From NCBI GenBank assembly GCA_963816685.1, contig CAWFMB010000014.1, positions 714,366 through 778,365 of the forward strand: a stretch of DNA of 64,000 nucleotides, in the 5' to 3' direction. This document shows, in pieces, positions 45,777 through 53,696 of this stretch. Position numbers and translations under genes: made by a program. Under the pieces are notes generated by a model. The model had not been told where the DNA came from. It worked only from the letters and a program-made list of their open reading frames with translations, and searched no databases. Source of the stretch: CAVYUC01 sp963816685. GTDB lineage: Bacteria; Bacteroidota; Bacteroidia; Bacteroidales; Prolixibacteraceae. Position 1 is the stretch's first letter, and the number at the start of each line of letters is the position of its first letter.

Positions 45777-46306
45777 GATACGCGATGGCGATAGACACAA
45801 AAAAGTGTGTGGGCTGCAGCGACTGTGTGGTGGCTTGTCAAACGGAAAATAATGTTCCACACGGGTATTGCCGCGACTGGATAGTAGAGAGGGTCGATGG
45901 GACGTATCCAAACCTTGATTTGGAATTCAGATCAGAAAGGTGTAATCACTGCGACAATGCACCCTGTGTGCGTTGTTGTCCAACAGGAGCCAGTCATATA
46001 GAAGAGGGAGGCGCTGTGTTGGTTACACATGATAAATGTATTGGTTGTGGTGCCTGTATTGAATCCTGTCCTTACGATGCACGTTATCCGCATCCTGAAG
46101 GATATGTTGATAAATGTACCTTTTGCTTACACCGGGTAAAAAAAGGACAGAACCCTGCCTGTGTGGATGTTTGTCCTACCCACTGCTTACATTTTGGTGA
46201 TCTCAATGATCCGAACAGCGATGTTTCGCTTGCGTTGAAAGACAGGAAATGGAAAGTTCTGGCTCCTGAAGCCGGAACCAAACCTCAATTGTATTTTCTT
46301 ACCTAA
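45773..46306 (+). CDS. 4Fe-4S electron-transfer subunit, PsrB/DmsB-like
   Basis: 177 residues with four cysteine groups typical of four [4Fe-4S] clusters: CVGCSDCVVAC, CNHCDNAPCVRCCP, CIGCGACIESCP and CTFC...CVDVCPTHC. It has no signal peptide, so it would be carried across by the Tat signal of the catalytic subunit. It carries electrons between the membrane subunit and the molybdoenzyme. Its start overlaps the upstream stop (ATGA). Confidence 0.94.
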   Translation: MRYAMAIDTKKCVGCSDCVVACQTENNVPHGYCRDWIVERVDGTYPNLDLEFRSERCNHCDNAPCVRCCPTGASHIEEGGAVLVTHDKCIGCGACIESCPYDARYPHPEGYVDKCTFCLHRVKKGQNPACVDVCPTHCLHFGDLNDPNSDVSLALKDRKWKVLAPEAGTKPQLYFLT

Positions 46307-46325
46307 CCCGTTAAATTGAAAAAAG

Positions 46326-47267
46326 ATGAGAGAAGAACTTTTTGTTAGTGGACGTAATATTCCAAATATCGATCCTTATCTGAATATTTGGCACTGGCAG
46401 ATTCCATTATACCTATTTCTTGGAGGACTTGCTGCCGGAATCCTATTTTTTGCCGGATTTTTTGTGGTTCAGGGAAAGGAAGAAAAGATGCAGGCAACAG
46501 TTAAATGGGCGCCTGTTATTGCACCGATTGCTTTGGTCCTCGGACTCATAGCGCTGTTCTGGGATTTGAAACACAAACTGTATTTCTGGCAACTGTACAC
46601 AACCATTCGACTTGAATCTCCCATGGGATGGGGCGCATGGACATTGATGATTATTACTCCCATATCGTTTATCTGGGTTGCAAGTTACATAAAGGAAATA
46701 TTCCCGTGGTGGAACTGGAAGTTTAAATTTTTGGAGCAGGCTGAATCCTGGGTGATTAAAAACCGGTATTGGTTTGCCTGGGCGATGATGATTTATGCTA
46801 TAATTCTTGGAGTTTACACAGGAATCTTACTTTCAGCTTTTAATGCACGGCCACTTTGGAATACCTCTATTTTAGGACCATTGTTCCTTGTTTCAGGATT
46901 TTCAACCGGATTAGCTGTCATAATCTGGATTAGTAAAAGCAAAAAAGAACGAAAACTTCTCAGTCGCATTGACCTTGTTTTAATAATAATTGAACTTTTC
47001 CTGATCGTTCACCTGTTTATGGGATTTTTAGCAGGTTCCCAAACAGCTACTGAAGCTGCAGATTTATTTCTTGGCGGCCCGTTTACAGTAAGTTTTTGGG
47101 TATTTGTGGTTCTTCTGGGTCTTATATTTCCTGCAGTTCTTGAAACACTTGAATTATGGGGATTTCATGTGCCGAAATGGTTGCCCCCGGCATTAATTCT
47201 GTTTGGAGGTATCATGTTCCGTTTTATCATGGTTGAGGCCGGTCAGATAACCAGGTATTTATATTAA
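46326..47267 (+). CDS. NrfD/PsrC-like membrane quinol subunit
   Basis: 313 residues with eight to nine hydrophobic helices, beginning with IWHWQIPLYLFLGGLAAGILFFAGF, the NrfD signature. It lacks heme-ligand motifs, as expected for PsrC. It exchanges electrons between menaquinol and the B subunit. It lies 19 bp after the psrB-like gene and completes a PsrABC-type complex. Confidence 0.92.
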   Translation: MREELFVSGRNIPNIDPYLNIWHWQIPLYLFLGGLAAGILFFAGFFVVQGKEEKMQATVKWAPVIAPIALVLGLIALFWDLKHKLYFWQLYTTIRLESPMGWGAWTLMIITPISFIWVASYIKEIFPWWNWKFKFLEQAESWVIKNRYWFAWAMMIYAIILGVYTGILLSAFNARPLWNTSILGPLFLVSGFSTGLAVIIWISKSKKERKLLSRIDLVLIIIELFLIVHLFMGFLAGSQTATEAADLFLGGPFTVSFWVFVVLLGLIFPAVLETLELWGFHVPKWLPPALILFGGIMFRFIMVEAGQITRYLY

Positions 47268-47285
47268 TATAATAATATTTTAGAA

Positions 47286-47816
47286 ATGAATATCAACGAA
47301 TCGATTGAACCAAAGTATATAAATCCTTATTTGGGAGGTGTTTTACTGGGGCTGCTGGTATTGGTTACAGTTTTTATTACCGGCCGGGGATTAGGTGCCA
47401 GCGGTGCTGTTAAGAGTACAGTTGTAACAACTGCAAAAACCATTGCTCCGGAAAGCACAAAAGAAAATTCGTACATGGGTCAGTTTATTAGTGACGATCA
47501 TTCGCCCATGTATACCTGGCTGGTTTTTGAATCACTTGGAATTTTTCTTGGAGGACTACTCTCGGGTATCATTTTTGGGCGCGTAAAAAAATTCAGAGTT
47601 GAACACAGCCCGAAAATTACGAGCAGAAAACGATTGATCTTTGCGCTTTTGGGAGGTGTTCTTTTTGGTGCCGGAAGTCAGTTTGGCCGCGGATGTACAA
47701 GTGGGGCAGCACTTAGTGGAACGGCTACTTTTGCACTTGGCGGCGTAGTTGTGATGATGGTGATTTTCGGAACCGGATACGCCGTCGCATTTTTCTTCCG
47801 AAAACTGTGGATATAA
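47286..47816 (+). CDS. YeeE/YedE family sulfur transporter, half-size 1
   Basis: 176 residues, with hydrophobic segments at ~14-35, ~75-100, ~115-135 and ~150-172. The conserved cysteine motif is FGRGCTSGAALSGTATFALGG. Full-length YeeE (TsuA) thiosulfate importers are ~330-400 residues with several such motifs. This is half that size and is paired with another half-size gene downstream. It probably moves thiosulfate or a reduced sulfur species across the inner membrane. Confidence 0.88.
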   Translation: MNINESIEPKYINPYLGGVLLGLLVLVTVFITGRGLGASGAVKSTVVTTAKTIAPESTKENSYMGQFISDDHSPMYTWLVFESLGIFLGGLLSGIIFGRVKKFRVEHSPKITSRKRLIFALLGGVLFGAGSQFGRGCTSGAALSGTATFALGGVVVMMVIFGTGYAVAFFFRKLWI

Positions 47817-47842
47817 AGAAGGTTGGCAGCCGGAGTCACCGT

Positions 47843-47869
47843 GCAGCAAGTACTGAAGCTGATTGCTGC
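47843..47869 (+). other. Intercistronic stem-loop
   Basis: GCAGCAA (47843-47849) and TTGCTGC (47863-47869) form a seven-bp stem in the 122 bp space between the two transporter genes, the largest gap inside the operon. It could set relative expression by RNA processing. It has no T tract. Confidence 0.4.
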
Positions 47870-47938
47870 GACAGACGTCTAAAATTTAAGTATATGCATC
47901 AATATTTTAAAGACATAACATTCAAAAAAATATAATAA

Positions 47939-48541
47939 ATGGGACCTTTAATTCCGAATGGTATAATTTCAGGTGATTGGGATTTTGTTATCGCCGTTAT
48001 TTTGGGAATAGCTTTTGGCTTTATTCTCGAAGCATCCGGTTTTTCTTCTTCAAGAAATATTACCGGAGTTTTTTACGGTTATAATTTTGTTGTACTTCGG
48101 GTGTTCTTTACAGCTGTGATTGTTGCAATGGTTGGCCTGATGTATTTTGATTATTTTGGCTGGCTCGACCTTTCAAAAATATTCATTCTTCCTACTTATC
48201 TCTGGCCGATGATTGTGGGCGGAGTAATTATGGGAGTAGGATTTATCATGGGGGGCTTTTGTCCGGGTACAAGTTTTACTGCCGTTGCAATAGGTAAACT
48301 CGACGGCCTGGTTTTTACCATCGGACTCTATCTCGGCATATTTGTTTTCTCTGAAGCTTTTCCATTATTTCAAAATTTCTACTACAGCAGTAATCTTGGA
48401 AATGTGACTCTTACGGATGTTACCGGAATAGATGCCCGCTGGTTTGCACTGGCTTTTACTGTAGTTGCGCTGTCAGCCTTCTGGGGAACCATGTTTATTG
48501 AGAAGAAGGTCAGGAAAAGAATTACTGAATATAAATTTTAG
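47939..48541 (+). CDS. YeeE/YedE family sulfur transporter, half-size 2
   Basis: 200 residues with five to six membrane helices. The conserved site is GVGFIMGGFCPGTSFTAVAIGKLDGL, carrying the single key Cys of the GFCPGTS motif. It starts with GDWDFVIAVILGIAFGFILEASGFSSSRNITGVFYG, the YeeE N-terminal signature. It probably forms a heterodimer with the preceding half-size protein to rebuild one sulfur channel. It ends 3 bp before the first rhodanese-like gene. Confidence 0.88.
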   Translation: MGPLIPNGIISGDWDFVIAVILGIAFGFILEASGFSSSRNITGVFYGYNFVVLRVFFTAVIVAMVGLMYFDYFGWLDLSKIFILPTYLWPMIVGGVIMGVGFIMGGFCPGTSFTAVAIGKLDGLVFTIGLYLGIFVFSEAFPLFQNFYYSSNLGNVTLTDVTGIDARWFALAFTVVALSAFWGTMFIEKKVRKRITEYKF

Positions 48542-48544
48542 ACA

Positions 48545-49156
48545 ATGAACCGGAACTATATTTTTCTTACCCTGGTAATGCTTGTACTGGCCACTGGTTT
48601 GATGTTTATCCATAAGACAGAAACCTTAAAACAGATTGAACCACAGCAGCTTTTACGTGAAATAATACAACCAACGCGTTATGTTACTACCGATCAGGTG
48701 GCAAAAATGATCATTTCAAATGATCCGTCCCTTGAAATTATTGATGTGCGCAGTCAGGAGGAGTTTCAGAAATTCACACTGTCAGGTGCCATTAATGTTC
48801 CTTTAGACAGTTTGATGAACAAAAACAATCTGTTGTTCTTTGGTATTCCCGGAACAAAAGTGATTTTCATTTCGAATGATGATATTGCAGCCGACCAGTC
48901 GTGGGTGCTTACAAAGCGCCTTGGTTTTAAAGGCACGTATGTAATGGAAGGTGGTTTGAACCGGTGGATGGAAACGATTATTGAACCGAAACAACCGGAC
49001 GAAGATGCACCGGCAACAGCTTTTGAAACTTATTCATTCCGAAAAGGGGCGCAGCTGTATTTTACCGGAGCTAAAACCGAAAACGTGGAACCCCCGAAAT
49101 TGAAAGTTGAAGTGCAACGGCGGAAAAAGACATCGGCGGTTGCCGGAGGATGTTAA
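48545..49156 (+). CDS. Membrane-anchored rhodanese-fold protein with C-terminal cysteine tail, copy 1
   Basis: 203 residues. One N-terminal anchor helix (YIFLTLVMLVLATGLMFI) puts the rest in the periplasm. The rhodanese fold spans ~50-145 (EIIDVRSQEEF...LSGAINVPL...YVMEGGLNRW). The active-site loop that normally reads CxxGxR is ISNDDIAADQS, without cysteine. The only cysteine in the protein is its last residue, in a basic tail VEVQRRKKTSAVAGGC. Ordinary persulfide chemistry at the loop is therefore impossible, and the tail Cys is the likely sulfur-carrying or anchoring residue. Confidence 0.88.
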   Translation: MNRNYIFLTLVMLVLATGLMFIHKTETLKQIEPQQLLREIIQPTRYVTTDQVAKMIISNDPSLEIIDVRSQEEFQKFTLSGAINVPLDSLMNKNNLLFFGIPGTKVIFISNDDIAADQSWVLTKRLGFKGTYVMEGGLNRWMETIIEPKQPDEDAPATAFETYSFRKGAQLYFTGAKTENVEPPKLKVEVQRRKKTSAVAGGC

Positions 49157-49185
49157 CGAATTAAATAACAGGAAAAATTTTAGCG

Positions 49186-49821
49186 ATGCATGTACACGAA
49201 TTAAATCCATGGCGAACATTAATAGCTCTTTCGGTTTTCGCAGTTGTTCTGATTATCGGCTTTGTAACTATGCGAAAACCATTGATGACATATGAATCCG
49301 ATGCAAAAGAAAGTATAAACCAGTTGAATAATCCGGCAGCTTATTTTTATCCCTGGCAACTTGATAGTTTCCTTCAAAAGAAAAAGCAAAATGTGGTACT
49401 TTTTGATATCCGTGATAATTTTACTTATGGACAAGGGCATATTCCGGGGGCTGAAAATCTGTCGGCAAACGATTTAATACACAAAGAAAGCATTGAACGG
49501 CTGGAAGACCTGAACGATAAAAATGTGACAGTGGTTTTGTACGGTGAAGACCAGTTGCAGGCCAATGGTCCGTGGATGCTGTTCCGGCAGGTTGGTTTCG
49601 GCAATGTAAAAATTTTGGTGGGCGGATACGAGTATTACATTCAGCATAAAGAGAATTTAGCTGCCAGCAAATCGGATTCAACTTTAAGGAAAGGAGTTCC
49701 GAAATACGATTTTGCTGAAATGGCTGCTGCCAAAGATGGTTCGGTAATAACAAATATTCAAAAGAAACCTGTAGAAGTAAGCCGAAGAAAGAAAACCACT
49801 GTAGCAGCCGGTGGGTGTTAG
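49186..49821 (+). CDS. Membrane-anchored rhodanese-fold protein with C-terminal cysteine tail, copy 2
   Basis: 211 residues. The N-terminal anchor is LIALSVFAVVLIIGFVTM, then a rhodanese-like fold at ~65-150 (VVLFDIRDNFTYGQGHIPGAENL...VKILVGGYEYYI). The loop position is LYGEDQLQANG, again without cysteine. The sole cysteine is the final residue of VEVSRRKKTTVAAGGC, nearly identical to the tail of copy 1, although the fold domains are much more diverged. It is 29 bp from copy 1 and closes the psr-like operon. Confidence 0.88.
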   Translation: MHVHELNPWRTLIALSVFAVVLIIGFVTMRKPLMTYESDAKESINQLNNPAAYFYPWQLDSFLQKKKQNVVLFDIRDNFTYGQGHIPGAENLSANDLIHKESIERLEDLNDKNVTVVLYGEDQLQANGPWMLFRQVGFGNVKILVGGYEYYIQHKENLAASKSDSTLRKGVPKYDFAEMAAAKDGSVITNIQKKPVEVSRRKKTTVAAGGC

Positions 49822-49836
49822 TTGATTTGAATTGAA

Positions 49837-49990
49837 TCCCTCTCAGGGTTCCCTTTGTACTTCCGACGAAACCATGGTTCCAATCATCATGGCTGTTTTT
49901 GTTGTCCGAAGGACTTAAACAACAATAGCCCCGTGTGCAGTGCGGGGGATGAGGAACAACTGAATATGCAACCCTTCAAAGGGTTGAACA
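49837..49990. repeat. Hairpin-rich intergenic repeat (REP-like)
   Basis: The 366 bp gap between the rhodanese and mobA genes has no gene but four short palindromes in a row: AACCATGGTT (49870-49879), GTCC-GAA-GGAC (49904-49914), CCCCG/CGGGG (49929-49947), and CAACCCTT-CA-AAGGGTTG (49969-49986). The wording, for example AACAATAGCCCCG...CGGGG beside AACCCT/AGGGTT, resembles short intergenic repeats scattered through Bacteroidota genomes, as I recall them. It may also end the psr transcript. Confidence 0.5.
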
Positions 49991-50187
49991 ATATGGATAA
50001 AATGAGATAAAAAATAACTGCAAATCGTAAATTGCGGTTAATAATTAAATAATTTTGTTCAAATTAAACTCCGGGTTTGTTTGTCTGATTTTAATTTTGT
50101 ACAGCAAATGAACCGATGGCTTAAACCGGAAAAAGTTTATCCTTCCGGGTTTCAACAAAGGTTGGAATGAAATGGTAAGGAGAAAAT

Positions 50188-50727
50188 ATGCAGATTACAG
50201 CGATTATTTTGGCGGGTGGAAAGAGTTTGCGAATGGGACAGGACAAGGGTTTGGTGTTACACCGCAGAAAACAAATGGTGGAACATGTGATTGATGCATG
50301 CCGCCAAATCACTCCCAATATTTTCATCAGCACAAACAATATGAATTATAAAGTCTTTGGTTATCCGCTGATAACCGATAACCACAAGGGAATAGGACCG
50401 ATTGGTGGAATTCAGGCTGCGCTTGCAGTATCAGATACCGAAGACAATATTTTTTGCCCGTGTGATATGCCCGAAATTCATTCCCTGATTTTTGAAAAAA
50501 TTCTTCAGGCAAGAGAAGGAAATCAGGCCGTTGTTGCTGCACGCGGTGATGGAAAGTATTTCCCGGTATTGGGTTACTACCGGAAATCTGCACTTGAAAT
50601 TGTTGAAAAGCAAATTCATAAAGGAGATTTTAAAATGCAGAATTTGCTAAAAATATTGAACGCAGAAACAGTGGTTTTCGCTGATTCGGAGCTTGTAAAT
50701 ATCAATCACCCGGAAGATTTAGTATGA
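50188..50727 (+). CDS. mobA: Molybdenum cofactor guanylyltransferase
   Basis: 179 residues. The nucleotidyltransferase signature is IILAGGKSLRMGQDKGLV, followed by a metal-site CPCDMPEI. MobA attaches GMP to molybdopterin to give the bis-MGD cofactor required by the PsrA-like enzyme. It overlaps mobB-like by 4 bp and starts the cofactor operon. Confidence 0.9.
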   Translation: MQITAIILAGGKSLRMGQDKGLVLHRRKQMVEHVIDACRQITPNIFISTNNMNYKVFGYPLITDNHKGIGPIGGIQAALAVSDTEDNIFCPCDMPEIHSLIFEKILQAREGNQAVVAARGDGKYFPVLGYYRKSALEIVEKQIHKGDFKMQNLLKILNAETVVFADSELVNINHPEDLV

Positions 50728-51248
50728 AGAAATATCCAAACATATTAATTGTCAGGGGCACTGGCAGAAATGTGGGAAAGACAATTTCTGCATGCAAAAT
50801 CATTGAACGGCTGGCGAAGGAGAATAATCCAACAGGAATAAAAATTTCCGCTCATTATCATGAATTGGAGAATGCTGAATTTGTGCATCAGTCGGAAGAA
50901 TTTGATATAGTTGAAGAAAAGAGCAGATCCAATAAAGACAGTTCGCGCATGTTGCAGGCCGGCGCCGAAAAAGTGTTTTATATTCAGTCGGAAAATAGTA
51001 ATTTGGCAAAAGCATTTGAATTAGTGGTAAATGAAATTGAACCGGGAACGCCTGTTATTGTTGAATCCGGTGGTTTGTATGATTTTGTTGAGCCGGGAAT
51101 CCTTGTTCATATTTTTGATGGAAACGGTAAAAATACAACAGAGATCAGGCAGGAATCAAAAATTGTTAAAGTTTCCTCAGAAGAAGTGAAAAATTTTAAT
51201 TGGGATTTTCTTCAGTTTAAAAACGGTAAATTTGTAGTAAATGCTTGA
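50724..51248 (+). CDS. MobB-like P-loop protein
   Basis: 174 residues. The Walker A-like start is ILIVRGTGRNVGKTISACKII. A later acidic-Ser motif, PVIVESGGLYDFVEPGI, resembles nucleotide-binding partners of MobA (MobB). It is smaller and diverged from classical MobB, so I leave the symbol out. Its place between mobA and moeA supports a cofactor role, perhaps supplying GTP. It overlaps both neighbours. Confidence 0.72.
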   Translation: MKKYPNILIVRGTGRNVGKTISACKIIERLAKENNPTGIKISAHYHELENAEFVHQSEEFDIVEEKSRSNKDSSRMLQAGAEKVFYIQSENSNLAKAFELVVNEIEPGTPVIVESGGLYDFVEPGILVHIFDGNGKNTTEIRQESKIVKVSSEEVKNFNWDFLQFKNGKFVVNA

Positions 51249-52416
51249 ATATAAAATTGCACTTGAACTGATTCTTTCTGCGGCTGAAGTGTTGCTTTCG
51301 GAAAAGGTAGAACTTCGGAATTCGCTGAACCGGGTTTTGGCAGCCGATGTTTTTCATGACATGGATATGCCGCCGTTTAACAAATCGGCAATGGACGGTT
51401 TTGCCTGCCGGCGATCTGAAATAGAAAACGAACTGGAAGTTGTGGAGACTATTTATGCAGGTAAAAGTCCGGAAAAGAAAATTGGTAAAAATCAGTGTTA
51501 CAAAATAATGACAGGGGCCGTGGTCCCCGGGCAGGCCGACTGTGTTTTCAAAAAAGAAGATGCTGAATTTACAGCAACCGGTAACGTTATTTGTGTAAAT
51601 CCTGCAACACCGTGTAACATTAATTTAAAGGGTGAAGATATTAAAGCCGGCGATAAAATTCTTTCAAAATCAACTTTGATGACGCCGAGACATTTACCAG
51701 TATTGGCTGGCGCAGGAATTGCATATCCCGAAGTTTACAGGCAACCTGAAGTCACAGTTTTTGCAACCGGTACTGAATTGGTGGAACCAGACAAAAAACC
51801 ACTGTGGTATCAAATCAGGAATTCCAATGCCACTCAGTTGCTGGCGCAGTTGGATGAATTAGGATTGCAGTCAGATTATGGCGGAATAATTCAAGATGAG
51901 AAACAGGTTTTAATAAGGAAAGTCAAAGGAGCATTTGATTTTAATGATGTGGTAATTTTAACCGGTGGTGTTTCGGTAGGCGATTTCGATTTAATACCGG
52001 AAGTTTTAGCAGGTTTGGATTTTGAAATTATGGTAAAGGCATCCGCAATAAAACCAGGGAAGCCGATGATTTTTGCCCGGAAAGGAAATAAATACTGTTT
52101 CGGTCTTTCCGGAAATCCGGTTTCATCGTTTGTGCAGTTTGAATTGTACGCGAAACCATTTTTATATGCGCTGATGGGAGTTCAGTTCCAACCAAAAATA
52201 TGGAGATTGCCGCTGGGAATGGATTACAAGCGTACTAAAGCAGATCGTGTTAATTTTGTTCCTGCAAATCTGAATAACAGTATGGAAGTTGTTTCAGTTG
52301 AATTTCACGGTTCGGCACATATTAACGCTTTAAGCGAGGCATCGTTTTTATTTGAGGTGCCAATCAATATTACAACCATAGAAAAAGGTGAACTGGTAAA
52401 TGCTCGACAGATATAG
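51241..52416 (+). CDS. moeA: Molybdopterin molybdenumtransferase
   Basis: 391 residues. MoeA signatures are MPPFNKSAMDGFAC, ATGTELVEP, RNSNATQL, VILTGGVSVGDFDLI and FGLSGNPVSSFVQFELY. It inserts molybdate into adenylylated molybdopterin. It lies in the mobA - mobB-like - moeA - moaA - moaC run, overlapping moaA by 17 bp. Confidence 0.94.
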   Translation: MLEYKIALELILSAAEVLLSEKVELRNSLNRVLAADVFHDMDMPPFNKSAMDGFACRRSEIENELEVVETIYAGKSPEKKIGKNQCYKIMTGAVVPGQADCVFKKEDAEFTATGNVICVNPATPCNINLKGEDIKAGDKILSKSTLMTPRHLPVLAGAGIAYPEVYRQPEVTVFATGTELVEPDKKPLWYQIRNSNATQLLAQLDELGLQSDYGGIIQDEKQVLIRKVKGAFDFNDVVILTGGVSVGDFDLIPEVLAGLDFEIMVKASAIKPGKPMIFARKGNKYCFGLSGNPVSSFVQFELYAKPFLYALMGVQFQPKIWRLPLGMDYKRTKADRVNFVPANLNNSMEVVSVEFHGSAHINALSEASFLFEVPINITTIEKGELVNARQI

Positions 52417-53197
52417 CAGAAATATTACTTACCTGCGGATTTCGGTCACCGACCGCTGCAACCTGCGCTGCATATACTGCATGCCGGAGGAGGGTGTTCA
52501 ACTTTTGGAGAAAGAGGAAATCCTCAGCCTCGAAGAAATTGCGGAAGTAGTAAAAGTGGGTGCCGGATTTGGTCTTAAAAAAATCAGGTTAACCGGTGGC
52601 GAACCGCTGGTACGCAATGGAATAGTTGATTTGGTGGAGATGATTCACCGGATTGAAGGCATAGAAGAAATCACTATGACCACCAATGGTATTCTGCTTC
52701 CAAAATATGCAGAAGCTCTGAAGAAAGCAGGTTTAAAACGGGTGAATATCAGTCTCGATTCGGTGTCGCCTGAACAGTATGAAAAAATTACACGTGGCGG
52801 TAAACTGCAGAAAGTAACAGAAGGAATCAGGGCGGCAAAAGCAGCAGGATTGGAACCGGTAAAAATAAACGTGGTTAAACTTAATAACTGCATGCAGGAT
52901 ATTCAGACCATTAAGGATTTCGCTGCTAAAGAAGGAGCACGGGTTCGTTTTATAACACAAATGGATTTGCGAACAGGGGAATTTGAACAGGTGGATGGCG
53001 GCGATGGTGGCAATTGTTTAATTTGTAACCGGCTGCGTTTATTGGCTGACGGAACAATAAAACCTTGTCTGTTCAGCAACACAGGTTATAAAGTGAAGGA
53101 ATTTGGAATTGAACAGGCATTTTTAAAGGCATTGAATGCCAAACCTGAGAAAGGTGCAGTAAATCAAATCGGAAGCTTTTATAATATTGGAGGATAA
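52400..53197 (+). CDS. moaA: GTP 3',8-cyclase MoaA, short form
   Basis: 265 residues, against ~325-330 for standard MoaA. The radical SAM CxxxCxxC (DRCNLRCIYCMP), SAM/GTP motifs (RLTGGEPLVRNGI, TTNGILL) and the second cluster site C-X2-C-X13-C (CLICNRLRLLADGTIKPC) are all present, and the chain ends in the family GG (YNIGG). Missing length comes from the stretch before the second cluster. It makes the first intermediate of molybdopterin from GTP, followed by MoaC. Confidence 0.9.
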   Translation: MLDRYSRNITYLRISVTDRCNLRCIYCMPEEGVQLLEKEEILSLEEIAEVVKVGAGFGLKKIRLTGGEPLVRNGIVDLVEMIHRIEGIEEITMTTNGILLPKYAEALKKAGLKRVNISLDSVSPEQYEKITRGGKLQKVTEGIRAAKAAGLEPVKINVVKLNNCMQDIQTIKDFAAKEGARVRFITQMDLRTGEFEQVDGGDGGNCLICNRLRLLADGTIKPCLFSNTGYKVKEFGIEQAFLKALNAKPEKGAVNQIGSFYNIGG

Positions 53198-53246
53198 TGA
53201 CTTTCTGCAACATCGTACGAAAAGAAAAATTAAAATACGAATAAAG

Positions 53247-53696
53247 ATGACCGGTAAGTTTTCACATTTAAATGAAAAAGGTGAAGCCAACATGGTGGAT
53301 GTAGGCGCAAAACCGGACCAGCAGCGGGTAGCCAAAGCATCCGGTAAGATTTTTTTGCAGTCAGGAACCCTGGAGTTGATTAAAAGTAATTCAATAGAAA
53401 AAGGAGATATCTTTTCGGTGGCGCGGATTGCAGGAATTCAGGCAGCAAAAAATACTTTTAGCCTTATTCCGCTTTGTCATCAGTTGCAGCTCACAAAAGT
53501 TGCAGTCGGTTTTACCATGGAAAGTGACGGGATAAGAACGGAGGCGATGGCAAAATGTACCGGTAAAACAGGTGTGGAAATGGAAGCACTCACGGCAGTT
53601 AATGTTGCGCTGCTAACCATTTACGACATGTGTAAGGCGGTTGATAAGACAATGGTAATGAGTGAAATAAAATTATTGGAGAAGTCTAAAATATGA
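53247..53696 (+). CDS. moaC: Cyclic pyranopterin monophosphate synthase
   Basis: About 149 residues. MoaC signatures are FSHLNEKGEANMVDVGAKPDQQRVAKASG, NTFSLIPLCHQLQLTKV, GKTGVEMEALTAVNVALLTIYDMCKAVDK. Frame 53187 overlaps moaA, but the conserved N-terminus begins at 53247. It converts 3',8-cH2GTP to cPMP. It overlaps the next gene by 4 bp. Confidence 0.94.
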   Translation: MTGKFSHLNEKGEANMVDVGAKPDQQRVAKASGKIFLQSGTLELIKSNSIEKGDIFSVARIAGIQAAKNTFSLIPLCHQLQLTKVAVGFTMESDGIRTEAMAKCTGKTGVEMEALTAVNVALLTIYDMCKAVDKTMVMSEIKLLEKSKI

